Assembly (NCBI RefSeq): GCF_048128805.1
Contig: NC_136002.1
Span: 27,614,602-27,678,601 of the forward strand
Reading direction: 5' to 3'
Source of the DNA: Centroberyx gerrardi
Taxonomy: Eukaryota > Chordata > Actinopteri > Beryciformes > Berycidae
DNA length: 64,000 nt
This document shows positions 1 to 11,877 of this stretch, in pieces. Made by a program: the position numbers and the translations under genes. The notes below the pieces were generated by a model. It searched no databases. It was given only the letters and a program-made list of their open reading frames with translations, and was not told the origin of the DNA. Numbering within the stretch: the first letter of the stretch is position 1; each line of letters starts with the position of its first letter.

Positions 1-1077
1 ATGCCAAAGAGTAATCTGTGAGTTTCATATCAAACAGAGCCTCTAGGAGATAACTGGGAGGCAGGGATGACGGAGAGGAAAGCCAGTGATTTTGATATAA
101 ATATCTGACTCCCTGCACCTCACCACTTTCTAATTATATTAGGATTAATTGGCTGGGGTCTGAGGGACTCCGGTTACTGGTGTTAGAGTATTAATGCACA
201 GCACACCTTGTTGGATAGGCCCCGGACTCCCTTGAAAAGCCCTGTTAATTAGGCCTGTGGTGAGGTGTGATAAAAAGGGACCGGTACATAAACAAGCCCC
301 AGCAGAGAGGGGACGCTGAGGTCACCTGCTACCGGACCTCCGACAGGCTCCTCCTGTATCACACGGGGCCACATGCCGCTCCTCCGTCTCAAAGGACGGC
401 TGCCGGGGAAACTTTTCCACACAAGAGCTGCGGCCCCTCCTAATCTCATACCTGTCCAATTGATTTAGCTGGAGGTGCGTTCCCCCCACCACTCCCCATA
501 TGTATCCGCACACCGCAGAGATCTAATGTCCCTCGTAAAGTTAAACATCAGCAAGGCACATGGAGATTTTTAATGAGAGTTCCATGCTCATTTCACGCTC
601 AATATCTGTCTCAATATCTTTTTTTCTCTCTCTCTCTAATGTTCCACGGCCTTCTCCCCCTCCCCCCCCCCCCCCCGCCCGAGAGTGAAGCTCTTAACAT
701 CAATCAGCCTTTAGCCCTGGTGGACTGAGACAGTGTCACGCTGGGCGCTGTGTGTTGCCAGATAGGACCGCGCTGCCCTCAGGTTACCTTTACACTTCCA
801 GTTTGACACCCCTGATATTTACTTGCTGTAGAGAAAATTGAAAAATACATGGGAGTTTAAAGCGGGCATGGGGGAGGCACACGTTGAACGTTTGAAATCA
901 AGGTGTTTTTCTGTGAGTGTGCTTGGAACAAAAATAGTTGTTTCTGTGGCTCACAAAATGCGGTCTGCTTTCACCTTTCAAACACAGCCAGGATGGAAAA
1001 TCTTCACCCAGTTTAATCATCTGGTGCACAGAAAAGCTGTCATGATGCATCATTTCCCTGAACAGAGGAGGAATTGA
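1..1077. other. Non-coding DNA, possible regulatory sequence
   Basis: No coding exon is recognisable. The sequence is unique-looking, with several AT-rich homeodomain-type cores (TTAATTAGG near 245, TTAATGAG near 571) and an AGGTGTGA T-box-like half-site near 263. A C-run lies at 661-676. Short open frames in this block have no family resemblance. It could be a conserved enhancer, but that is only a guess from composition. Confidence 0.35.
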
Positions 1078-1083
1078 AGCATT

Positions 1084-1127
1084 TACATTTATATTTTAGA
1101 CATTTAGCAGACGCCCTTATCCAGAGT
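1084..1127. repeat. Fragment of a common teleost dispersed repeat
   Basis: The stretch reading 'gacatttagcagacgccctt' followed by 'atccagag' matches a motif I recognise from thousands of dispersed copies in fish genomes. I cannot assign it to a named family from this short piece. An AT microsatellite follows directly. Confidence 0.5.
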
Positions 1128-1128
1128 G

Positions 1129-1152
1129 TCTATATATATTAATATATACGTA

Positions 1153-1194
<42 letters not shown>

Positions 1195-1201
1195 TATATA
1201 G
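1129..1201. repeat. (AT)n microsatellite
   Basis: Nearly pure alternating AT, the longest uninterrupted part about 1155-1190. It sits between two mobile-element pieces. Confidence 0.9.
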
Positions 1202-1229
1202 TCGCTATATATTATATTATCATTATATA

Positions 1230-1430
1230 CAGTACTGTGCAAAAGTCTTAGGCACCCTAGATTTTTTATATAAATGTTGTCTTATATGTCTATTTCTATT
1301 TTTTTTGCATTAGTGTGTCAATAGACTGCTCTTATAGTAATTTTTTACTATTTAGAAACGTTTTATTTCATTACTTTTGAAAGCATCTTTGCTTTATGGA
1401 TATTTTTCACATGTGCCTTTTGCACAGTAG
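1230..1430. mobile_element. Short Tc1/mariner-type miniature element
   Basis: The left end begins 'cagtactgtgcaaaagtctt' just after a TA. The right end reads 'tgccttttgcacagtag', which is a close inverted match to the left end, with a TA nearby at 1434-1436. About 200 bases lie between and contain no transposase. Terminal inverted repeats plus TA flanks fit a non-autonomous Tc1/mariner-type element. The exact right border is uncertain by a few bases. Confidence 0.65.
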
Positions 1431-2271
1431 CCTACTATATTAACAAGTGCAACATTAGAATAAGCTAAAATTCCTAGATTGACGACTGAATTGAATGCTG
1501 AAAGTGAAAAGAGAAAGAAGAGAAAGAATGCAGGTTGGAAACATGAAAAATCTGTTTATCTATTAGACTGTATGATAAATATAAGAGTGTTAAATCTTTG
1601 TCTTCTGGACTTCTTACCTTATTATTAGCTTCCCATCGGTTGTAATCTTTATATTTGCATTTTGCTGCATAACTGAATTGTAATATCAGCCAATTGGATG
1701 TTACAGTGACAAAGGCTGAAACAAAACACTATTTCTGGGTCTCTACAGGCAAAACTGTCATATTGACAAAGTTATCAGATTGAACTCGGCACCAGAGTGC
1801 TTATACTTTGGAAAAGATCCATGAATTTCTTCCAACTGGTGAAAACATTGTGGAATGTTTGTCAAAGACGCTCCTTGAAGAAATGATTTGGCGGTGACTG
1901 TTTGGTTTATTAACATACATACAGATACATTCTGAACCCGTTGGACACGTCATCAGTGATTTCACCTGAGGTTGCTGCGCGCTTCACATTTTTCAACACA
2001 TCACCTCACGCAGGCGAAGCAGCTGGGGGTGATCAGCCCCCCGCCTGCTTCCACATAACATGGAGTCCACTGATTGCTCCTCTTGATCTACAGCCATGTT
2101 GAGTTCCTCTCTGTGGATTGTCTGTGCTGGTGTTGATGGCCCTCCTCTTGTGCACTTGATGATGACAGGAGACTGACTGTGAGCCGTAGTTTTTGTCCCC
2201 CATGATGAAATTGGAGGGGGGTGGGGGGTGGATTGGGTCCTGTCCGTCAATCCGTCAGTCAATCACGCATA

Positions 2272-2565
2272 ACATCTCGTATTCCACTGATTAAATTCTG
2301 ACAAGATTTCGGGAATAACGCATGTCATTAATTTGCGCCATTCCGGCATTTTCAAAATTACCCTGATTGGCCAAAGGGGGGCGCTACAAGGTGTGTTTAA
2401 TTGTCTGAGCGTCACACACAACATCTCGGACGCCACTGATTCACACGAAACTTAAGAGAATGATGCGTCTCATTGCTCCATTCTGGCATTTTTAAAATTG
2501 CATTGATTGGCCTAAGGGGGGCGCTAAAACATTTGTTTACTTGTTACTGATTGGCCCAAGGGGCA
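2272..2565. repeat. Degenerate tandem repeat, about 149-base unit
   Basis: Two diverged copies start at 2272 and 2421 with 'acatctcg'. Each contains 'ccactgatt', a CAT-TCxGGCAT core and 'gattggcc' followed by a G-run and 'gcgcta'. A third partial copy of the 'gattggcc' end follows near 2548. This looks like a short satellite or the internal repeat of a mobile element. Confidence 0.7.
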
Positions 2566-3094
2566 TTTGCGGGGAACAACATGTTTACATTTTTGTCATT
2601 ACACAGTACAAGATTTAATGTATGATTTATTCTTCTTTGTAAAGATGATAGTGCCTATTTTACACATAATATTTTACATTTGACCCATGCTCATGAAATA
2701 GCATGATATCCTGAAGGTCACTAAAATGACCACTGGAAAACATCCATTACACGTTACTTTATGTGTCTCCTTTTGATTTTGTTGCGTCTTTGTGTTGTGT
2801 AAGCTCTCTCACTAGCAAAGATAAACTGAGATGCAGATATATTTTGATCTTGTCCAAATGGTTGCTTTAGCCAGTCTGGGTAGAAATCACTTTTGCCTGC
2901 TACTCATTTTAACTTTTGTTTTTGTTTTGTTTGTTGTTTGATTGTTGAACACCCCAGCACCCCATTTCCCCTCACACAGAGGATGAGGGGAAATTGAGTA
3001 ATTTTTCTGAGTGGCTCAGGCTCAGCCCAAGGTTGTGTCCTGTTCCCTCCCCTGTTCTTTCTCCACACCGATGGTGCAGGAGTCATTTTGCGGG

Positions 3095-3720
3095 GAGGCA
3101 CATCCTGAAACTCACTGACGATACGGTGATCATAAGCCGCTTACAAGATCATGAGACAGAGCCTGGGCCTGTGGATGAGGGGATTGTACAACCAGAGACA
3201 TGACAATTGGTTTTAGGAAGAAATAAAGCCCTATACCCACATCTCTAACTATTATCAATGAGCAGAATATTGAAGGAGTGGAGAGTTACAAATATTTGGG
3301 AACCATCTTTGACCGTTACAGTAAATTTTTGATCTTGGGATGTAGGAAGGATGAACAGAGATTGTATTTTGAAGAAAGCTTGTTGTTTTTAACGGGAATA
3401 GAACATGCTCTTCCCTATACATCTTTTATCCAATCTTCTATGGAGTGGCCTGGTTTGAGAACCTGAGAACCAAAAAAATGACACAACAGTACTGTGAAAG
3501 TACAGCGAATACGACCACTGACATGCAGCAGATCACCCACACTAATATGTATGGTAGACAAGTTTTATGCAAAGCCCAAAGTGGCGGAGAATTGAAGCCA
3601 CTCCCTTCAGGCCAAACAGAGCGAAGTTTTATCATTTATTTCACGTGCCATAAAACCGACTCAACAGACAAACTCAACACCCCATGCACCTGCTTTGCTT
3701 AATTGTTTTCTGCACTTTTA
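3095..3720 (+). pseudogene. Degraded 3' end of a CR1/L2-type LINE reverse transcriptase
   Basis: Conceptual translation gives broken pieces of the reverse-transcriptase C-terminal half: the catalytic box region with DDTVIIS (from about 3115), then 'GVESYKYLGTIFD' (about 3272-3310), then 'YGRQVLCKA...LPSG' (about 3550-3615). These occur in the order found in fish CR1/L2/Rex1-type LINEs. Frame changes between the pieces and loss of the 5' half show that it is a dead, 5'-truncated copy. I cannot separate the L2 and Rex1 clades from this fragment. Confidence 0.7.
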
Positions 3721-3940
3721 ATGTCTTCATTTGATGTGTCCTAATGTATTTATTTAATATATATAGTAATATATCGTTTTATGTGAGTTGTGTATATTTA
3801 ATCTATTGTAAGAATGTTGTGTTTCCCATTTGGGAGATATAATGTCTTGTACTTGAATAACTTGAGGTCGCAAAGAAGCATTATTTTTACATAATTTTTA
3901 CATTTCAACACTATAATGGTGAAGAACTTGTCATCATTAA

Positions 3941-4556
3941 AGGCATACTGAGCAGAATTTTCCCCCTTGAAATAGCACAACCTCATCCAAAACATCCTAT
4001 TCATGACTTATTGGCAGTCTGTGACAGTGTGTGTGTTTGCAGAGACTCTGCCTTCTGCCTGGATTTTCTAATTTCATAATGTTCGCGACGTTTCTGGGCA
4101 ACAAACTTTTGGCAGCAAGGTGTGTGCAGCTGCAACTAAAACCACTGCTAAACTGTTTTATATCTAAAAGCCACGCTCGCTACGATATGAACCAAACTCT
4201 AAAACAGAGCAACTGGTCAGAGGTAGTGTGTATCGTGAGCTGCCAGCTAGCTACCGTTAGCGTAGCTTTGCTGTAGTAGAAAAGCTGATAGCTAAGCTAA
4301 CCGGCACCTACCTTTCCAACAGAAAACAGGCCAACTCTGCGTCGCTCTTCATCCCCATCCTCTCCTTAACAACTCTCCAACGGGTGAAAGCCAACAGATT
4401 CACTCTCGTTTTGGAACGAGCCTTGTCTGCTTGGCGTTTCGCCTCGCTGTACTTTTTTTACTTGTTTTTACCGTTCTGGCAACCGCAGGGAGGAGGGGTC
4501 AACTTTGAAAGTTGTGTTTACAAGCTACAAGCAGCAAAATCCTACTCTGTATGCCT
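3941..4556. mobile_element. Non-autonomous DNA transposon with TTAA flanks
   Basis: The left end begins 'aggcatactgagcagaattt'. The right end finishes 'aaaatcctactctgtatgcct', an inverted match. Both ends are flanked by TTAA (3937-3940 and 4557-4560). The 616-base interior has no transposase frame. The TTAA duplication is the hallmark of piggyBac-superfamily insertion, so I favour a piggyBac-type MITE. The terminal bases do not start with the usual CCC, so another superfamily landing by chance in TTAA is possible. Confidence 0.65.
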
Positions 4557-4609
4557 TTAAGAAAGGGGCAACGCAGTCTCTCAGTGGTAAGTAGTCATGT
4601 GAGTTTGAT

Positions 4610-4870
4610 ACCCTTTGCGTGTCGAGTTTCCATGTTCTCCCTGTGTTCACCTGGGTTTCCCCCCACAGTCCCAAGACATGCAAGTCAAGCAGATTGGAGA
4701 CTAAATGTCCCATTGGTATGAATGTGAGTGATTATCTGTCTGTTTTTGCCCTGTGATGGACTGGGACCCATCCGGGGTGTCTCCCTGCCTTCCACCCAAT
4801 GCCTGCTGGGATAGGCTCCTGCCCTCTGTAACCTTGTACAGGAATAAGCAGGTAAAGAAAATGAACAAGT
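4610..4870 (+). repeat. Teleost SINE or LINE 3' tail
   Basis: The block runs 'gagtttccatgttctccctg' - 'cccacagtcccaagacatgca' - 'ccctgtgatggactgggacc' - 'tgggataggctcctgcc' - 'ataagcaggtaaagaaaatg'. This order is a very common fish retroposon tail. No coding capacity is present. Family assignment would need a repeat library. Confidence 0.65.
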
Positions 4871-5232
4871 ATTAAATCATTTTTAGCTGCATTATGATTC
4901 AACAGCCCAACAGCTCATTTCTGGTCTTTTGGCAAGATTTCTCCTTATATCACAGTCACTTTGATCAAGTAGAAGAGGAATTAACCTGAGTTAGCACCAC
5001 TTGGCCTCCAGAATAAAAAAACAAAACATCAGCGATTAAACCTTAGTAACAACTGAGGGGATGTCACCTTATTTGGACCTGGGCTACTCTCTTCATCTCT
5101 TCACCTTCACAACCTCCAGCTTTGCTGTCATGTTTGGTGCCAGCAGGTTTGATCTCCTTCTGCAAGGGTGAGTATTATTCCCTTTGAACACACTGGGCTT
5201 GGTATCCGACTATTGTGGCTGATCTAAAGCAT

Positions 5233-5352
5233 GAGTTTATGCCTTAATATCAGGGTATCACATGTTTTGACCCCTCTAGGCTGTAGATCAGCCACTCTGA
5301 GGCGGTTATAATAGAGTTAATAAGACGGAATGATATAAAAATAGACTGTACC
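5233..5352. repeat. 120-base duplicated block, copy 1 (block A)
   Basis: The block begins 'gagtttatgccttaatatca' and is repeated almost perfectly at 6503-6622, with only a few substitutions in 120 bases. The two copies lie 1,270 bases apart in the same orientation. Confidence 0.9.
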
Positions 5353-6160
5353 GACCACATAACTATACTGTCAAAAACAGAAATGAACAATATTGGGTTG
5401 TGTTGAATATGCTGGGCCTCATGGGCAATCAATACCAAGTGATCTATAACATCTGCACAGTACTGCGTCAACAGGCAGAAGGGTGAGAGAGGAATTGGGT
5501 GAAGAGGTGTGAGTATGTCGATGTTAAGTAGAAGTATGACCTGCTGGGCTGGGGGTAAATAGACTGAAGGGCACTGAATAGTTTAAACAAAGATTAGTTC
5601 ATAAGGAGTTACTAATTGCATATAATTTGCATGTTTTCTTTTCTAGACAATTTTTCGATTAAATAAGGCTATGTTCACACCTCAGGCCTTCATGCTCAGT
5701 TCAAATCTGCTGCTCATATCTAATTTTTTTGGATGACTGTTCATATCTATTCTAGGATGTAACCCATATTCCATACCAATATGAACCGATAGTGATTCTG
5801 AAAAGACTTGCAACAATGCTTTGTACCTACGCTTCTGCCGCTTGTTTCCAACACATTTTGGTTACGACGTGTCTTCACATTTTGACTGAATCGAGGCGTC
5901 TCCCCAAACACAAATAAAGAAATCTTGTTGTCCTCCATGCTAACACTGGCTCACTCAAGCTGCCATTGTCTCAAGTAAATGACATGAGGTTTATTGTCAT
6001 GGCAACGCTGACAAATTGCAATTTGATCGTTCAAATACAAGTCGCATGTAGATCGCACTTGGATCCGATTTTGCCGATTTACCACATACCCATGCAGTCC
6101 AGATCTGAAGTGAAACAAGAGGCACTTGAGCTGTCTGAAGTCCTGCCATAATCACTGCAA

Positions 6161-6498
6161 TATATTAATAACTAGTTATGTTAATGAGGTAATTAATTCA
6201 ACTAAACACACACAACACATGGGTGGTATCAATATGAGCTCTGTACCGTATGTACCAATATGAGCTCTGTACCTTAAAGCATTAAGTAGTTTCAAGAAGT
6301 TTTTCCTCATTAATATGTAAATTTATGCAGCAAGTCACTCCAAAATCTAATCAGATCATCTTCTGTAGGGAGGAACCTGTTGTGTGTGTGTACTAAGTTT
6401 CTATCATGTATTATTTGGGGAGTTATTGTGTTCACAATAACGTGTCTACACACGGACACACACACACACACACACACACACAGACGATCTGTGTTACA
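6161..6498. repeat. Direct duplication, copy 1 (block B)
   Basis: Block B runs from 'tatattaataactagttatg' to 'cagacgatctgtgttaca' and recurs at 6639-6978, an offset of 478 bases. Identity is very high, including the minor motif 'atgagctctgtacc' present twice in each copy. A (CA)n tract inside differs in length between copies. Confidence 0.92.
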
Positions 6499-6502
6499 GC
6501 AG

Positions 6503-6622
6503 GAGTTTATGCCTTAATATCAGGGTATCACATGTTTTGACCCCTCCAGGCTGTAGATCAGCCACTCTGAGGTGGTTATAATAGAGTTAATAGGACGGAA
6601 TGATATAAAAATAGACCGTACC
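6503..6622. repeat. 120-base duplicated block, copy 2 (block A')
   Basis: This is the second copy of the block at 5233-5352. It lies directly between the two copies of block B, giving the order A ... B A' B'. Confidence 0.9.
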
Positions 6623-6638
6623 CTGGCTATATATGGCT

Positions 6639-6929
6639 TATATTAATAACTAGTTATGTTAATGAGGTAATTAATTCAACTAAACACACACAACACATGG
6701 GTGGTATCAATATGAGCTCTGTACCGTATGTACCAATATGAGCTCTGTACCTTAAAGCATTAAGTAGTTTCAAGAAGTTTTTCCTCATTAATATGTAAAT
6801 GTATGCAGCAAGTCACTCCAAAATCTAATCAGATCATCTTCTGTAGGGAGGAACCTGTTGTGTGTGTACTAAGTTTCTATCATGTATTATTTGGGGAGTT
6901 ATTGTGTTCACAATAACGTGTCTACACAC

Positions 6930-6965
<36 letters not shown>

Positions 6966-6978
6966 GATCTGTGTTACA
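6639..6978. repeat. Direct duplication, copy 2 (block B')
   Basis: This is the second copy of the block at 6161-6498. It contains a longer (CA)n run at about 6930-6962. Short open frames here are only translations of the CA repeat. Confidence 0.92.
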
Positions 6979-7031
6979 TGTGAGGGAAAAAATCTGAATT
7001 GGGAAACTTTCGGTTGCAGTGTGAATGTAGT

Positions 7032-10000
7032 TTCTTGGTATAAAATGATATGGGATATTGCTAATGCTTTGTTGAGGCTGGTCAGCAGATAGAAATGAAG
7101 GGAGAAATGAATAGAGCTTATTACAGTATCATCATTGATCACAGTAGGTTGGTGATATTTATATGACCGCCTATGGAAGAGCTGGTAAACTTAGCTTGTG
7201 CTCCTCTACAGTCAGTTGTACATGTGTGTCTGCTTCACAACAGACTGTTAGACAGATGAGGTTTCCATGTCAGTTGGACTAAATGACTTTTGCCTCTACT
7301 GTAGGCCTTATTATGAATACATTCAGGAAATATATAGACTCAGCACTGACTCAGACAGGAAGCCAAATCAGTGTTGAAGTACCACTATCTTATTTTTAAT
7401 TATCACACATTCAGATTGGAAAATGGAAAAAACTTAGAGATGAAACAGTGTAATGCTCTCTGTTTGTCTGCAGCAACGATTCATAGCCCTTTCCATCCAT
7501 AAACTTCAGTAATTACGTAAAATATGAGCGTACTGAGTTTGATATTTTTTTATCATAGAGTGTTTTATCAACAGTGTTTTTCATATATCTTAGATGGAAT
7601 GGAAGATCGTAGCTCAAAAAAGGTCTGTTTTGCCCCAAAGACTGAAAACAACACAAAGGTAAACAAGCCTCATGTGTATCAGTTTGTACATGAAAAAACA
7701 TTTTGTTTACATTTGGATCAAGGAAGTTGAGCCTTTAAAACAGTCCCTTGTTCTTCCTCAAAGCTGAATTTCTGTCGGGATAATATCTTTCACTATGCAG
7801 GTATGAAATCAGTTTACGTTTTTTTTTAAATAATTCTTTTTAATATGTTTTCTTGTTTGTTTGAAATAAATCATAAGATATAATCCTATAGTGAAGCTGC
7901 AATCTAGAAGATAGCAGTATTTTTTTTAAAGTCATTTTAAAAATAACTACAGTGTATGAACCCCACCTTTTTCCATTTCAGAGATATTTTCCCATCCACA
8001 GTATCATCACACCTTCACATTCAATACTATTCATGACATTCACCATTGAATCATTCATTTTGTCACGAGCTCCTTTCAGTGTGATTCTCTTCCACTAAAG
8101 CCATCGCGAACTGTTCTGCAGTGTCCTCCATATTATGATCCGAATTACACTTTTTAAAAAGTGTCAAAGGCCAAGAGATATTTCAGGCGCTCAATATTTC
8201 ATTGGATTATGTCACCATGCTGTTATGCAACGTGTCTTCTTTTGCTCGTTTTTAGTAATTTATGAAGAACGGAGTGTTTCAAAACTGAACGATATTAATT
8301 CATATTACAGATTAGCATTTTTGTGTATCAATGTGACAATCTGTGTATATTAATCTTATATGATCTTCTATAATATATTTATTTATACGTAGAGGGACAG
8401 AGGGACCTACGTATCTATCATTAATTGTGCGACTGACTGAATATTATTAATCATCTCAAACAAAGAGAGCACATACCCTTTAAGATTGTTGATATCTGAC
8501 TATGGATCTAGCAGAAATACTTTACTCTTCATTTCTACTGTTAAACCATAATCACTTCAGAACAAATGAGTCACAAGTCTTCTTCTAGTTGTGGAATAGA
8601 TCGTACTCAATCGAACCCAAACCCTTCGTTTTCAGTTCCTTCAAAAAGGACACGAATTCCTTCACAAATAAGTTGTCTGAAAGCTTTGTGTACTGACCAA
8701 CCATCTAGAAATGAGAGGATTTACTCTCACATCTAAGCAGTGGCAGAACATTTTAAGTTGCTACTCCAGTTCACTCACATTGCATGTGGAAAATTGAAGC
8801 AGTTCTCCAGTCAGTCAGCAAGACGCCAGAAGCCGGGGTGGTCTGGTAAATAAGAGATGCTGGTAAATAAGAGAAGAGTCTGCATCTCAGCTTCTGGGAC
8901 AAATACACTCGGCCAGATATCTGGCTATCACCTCCTTAATAAATTAACGAGCTGGCTGTCATTAGTGTTGAGCAATTAGTGCTTTTTGGGTTCGGTTCAG
9001 CTGAGGTTTGGTTATTAAAAATGATTTTGGTTTCAGATTTTTTACTCTGTGAATTTAGGAGAAGATGGTATTGCCTCCCACTGCTTCTCCTCCATCTGAT
9101 GCTGCCCTTTCTCTTCCCTCCTGTCCTGTCTGCTCCTCTGCTGCTCCTTCCTCCTCCTCAGACATCACCTCTTCCTGACACTAGATAATGCAGTGACAGC
9201 CAATTACTGCTCATCATATCTTATCCTCATTTACTCCTCAATAATATGTGGTATAGCCTACATCGAATTATGATACGCTGTATGATTGTAGCCCATTTCT
9301 GATTGTAAGTTTTAGTTCATCTTTTTGCTACCTTGTCACATCATTAAAACAAAGTGAGTAGTGTAAAGCTCGCCTGTCTTTTTAACTCATAACAGTGTTA
9401 GGCCTAGAGTAAACTGGCAAAGATGTTGATAGCATTAGTGCGTTTGTCTCATAGTTCAACCAGACATTATGAGGCTAGCCAGCTGTCAGCTGCTATCATT
9501 AGCTGGCCATATTGCCTGGCCAATACGATTTTCTGAATCAATTCGTCAAACCCCACAATATACAATTTTTACTTGACATCTCCAAGTCATGGTACATAGG
9601 ATAACATTCTTAAAAAAACAAAACTAGATTCTTAAAAGCACCCCAGCCCTGTCCAGTGAGGCAGACAGAAGATGGGCTATGCTGCTCTGCAAAGGCTAAC
9701 AGGAGCAGCTACTTCTGTCATGACGAGGCTTTAGATTTAATTTAAACAAACAAACAAACATTATACCCACCTATAATTGTGTACCCCAACTCTTTTATCA
9801 AGGCAAGAGGATAAACATTGCAGCCATTTTTCTCAGTTTCACCACTCACAGTTACTGCTCTTTGGCTTTGTAGGGCAGCATGGATCGGGCAAGATTTCGA
9901 TCGTCTCCTGCTTTGTTTTTCCCAATTTAGATAAATAAAAGTTCTATAAATATAATTTTAAAAAAAAATCCATGTTGATTCCACTGAAGGTTTCAGTTCA

Positions 10001-11040
10001 GATGACGATCAATGATAGCACAGTTGCTAACTAGCATGAAGCGAGAAAAGAAGATGGCTGATGTGATGGTTATTGCCGCTGAAGCAGAAACGACCAGCCG
10101 GTGAACCCGGAGAGAGCGAGCGTTGCCCTTCACAGAGTTACAGATTGATCCCTAAGTGAGAACTTAAATCCGACTCTTAAGCCGGTTTTGCTCGTGTTCT
10201 TTGTCTCTGTCTCCCTCTCTCTCTGCTTCTGTCATTATCTGAGGGTTTGGGTGTGACTACATATATGCCACTTCCAATTAATTGTTGTATTTATTGTTGC
10301 ATCCTTTCATTTGTGGCATTATTATCCATAGCCTCTGTTGATTTGTGTTGTGTATATACTGTATTTCTACTAATGTGTGCCTCCCTCATAGATTTTGGCT
10401 ACACTACACCCACAATAGCAAGGCAGAGGCTCCTAGTCATGTAAGTCTTTAACAATGTGTAAAAAGACTACATTTTTTAAGACACACATTTCCCATTTTG
10501 AGGAGTATTTTTCAAAGGTACTGCAAAGAGAAGGGTGTGAGAAGTGAGGCAGACAAAGTGTTCGGGCCCACAGCGGTCCATAGAGACAGACAGTGTGACA
10601 GCACACCATGTTAGAGGCAATCACCCTTGGTCTTGTGGGCCTGACCATCAAAGCCTCCTGATCAAATGGAGGCATGGTGCATCTCAGAGGCTGCAGCAGC
10701 CGGAAAACTTTGGAGCTCATGTACAAAACTCTGCATAGATTCATCACTAAAACTGCAATTATTGGCATTATGACTGAAAATGTGGATGTTTCTGCTAGAA
10801 GAAGTGACATCAATAACAATAAAGGAAAGTTTTGCACTGCACACATCATTACAATCAAAGGCATGGAGGTTCACATGACCACAGTTTCTGGCCACAGTCT
10901 GTCATTAGTTCCAGCAGTAGCCTACCAAAGCAGTCATTGCATACCAGTGTGTGCATGTGTTCACCATAATGACAGCAACAACACAGCACAGTAACACTGG
11001 ACAAACTGTATTGCATACTGTATATACCTTATGTGTTTAA
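7032..11040. other. Intergenic DNA without a recognisable gene
   Basis: AT-rich sequence with scattered short open frames, none of which resembles a known family or has supporting splice sites. A pyrimidine-rich stretch lies at 9075-9180. I see no tRNA-like fold and no complete mobile element. Confidence 0.5.
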
Positions 11041-11048
11041 AAGGAAGG

Positions 11049-11150
11049 TCACACTTTGTTTGGATAGTCCAATGTTGATACTCAACTTCCTATCAAGTGA
11101 CTATAAAGTGTCATTAAAAAGTCTACTGAGTTTCAAGTGATACGAGAGAC
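11049..11150 (+). mobile_element. Left end of a MITE also present in treh
   Basis: The sequence from 'cacactttgtttggatagtcc' through 'ctatcaagtgactata' and 'caagtgatac' matches the left part of the element at 38,305-38,592. The right terminal repeat is not found here, so this copy is truncated. Confidence 0.6.
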
Positions 11151-11269
11151 ATTTTTTATTTTATTTTATGTCTTGAGGTCCATTCAAAGCTTGAAAGTTT
11201 GTGTGGTGTCATGTACCAAAAACACTCTCAATCTATTTTTACACGTTCATTTTACCAAGAACAGGCTGT

Positions 11270-11680
11270 TTCTGTTGCTGTGTCTTTAAGGCTCATGAAT
11301 ATTAACGACCCTGTGTTCTGATTGGCTAACTGTTTTCAAGAGTGAAACGTGAGACACCACAGACACGGCAGCTACAGGTAGGGAAAACTCTCTGCTAAAT
11401 AGACAACGGCAACCACTCAACTGCATTGAAAAAAAAAACACTTTGTTAGTCTATTATTTCTTACAAAAATGATAATGAGCGAACCTTTGTGACGTCACAA
11501 AATTACAGAAGTCCAAACGGCTCATTTAGAGGCTTGCTTTTTTTTTAATATGGATTGTGTGGATTTAGTTGGTGACCGTGCATTTTGATACTTTCACCGT
11601 GTTTAGATAGACCATCCAACTCCTTTATAATCAAAGAGGCAAGGAAAATGCAGTTTTACACAATATGGGACCTTTAAACA
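11270..11680. repeat. Probable fragment of a teleost non-autonomous element
   Basis: Contains 'gtgttctgattggctaactg', 'tgacgtcacaaaa' and the ending 'caatatgggacctttaaa', a terminal motif I recognise from many fish repeats. The matching opposite end is not obvious, so the borders are approximate. Confidence 0.4.
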
Positions 11681-11848
11681 TAATTTTATATAGGTTATGC
11701 TATGGCTCGCTGAAGCACCACACATATTTCCAACAATAGATATCACCATAAAATAAGACAGGTGCATGGTATGGCCTGTACCATTCTTTATCACTATATC
11801 TCAACCCAAATCCCCTTCAAAATGTGTGCAGATGGTATAGAGAATGTG

Positions 11849-11877
11849 TTGGGGGGGGGGGGGTGGGGGTGGGGGTG
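11849..11877. repeat. G-run / (GGGGGT)n tract
   Basis: Thirteen consecutive G, then GGGGGT repeats. This G-rich low-complexity tract could form a quadruplex. Confidence 0.85.

Larger units (their letters stand above)
5667..7031. mobile_element. Possible hAT-like element with internal duplication
   Basis: The left border reads 'ctatgttcacacctcagg' (from about 5669). The right border reads 'gttgcagtgtgaatgtag' (to about 7031), a plausible inverted match. 'atgttcacact...' termini are common in fish hAT-type MITEs. The interior carries block B twice and block A' once. The borders are imperfect, and an internal end near 6100 is also possible, so the full extent is tentative. Confidence 0.4.

Noticed and set aside
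6834-7142. Open frames rich in Cys-Val or Thr-His repeats
   Set aside because: They are translations of a (CA)n microsatellite within block B'.
10433-10994. Overlapping open frames of 143 residues (minus) and 106 residues (plus)
   Set aside because: Frames on opposite strands cover the same DNA and neither resembles a family. Treated as chance.
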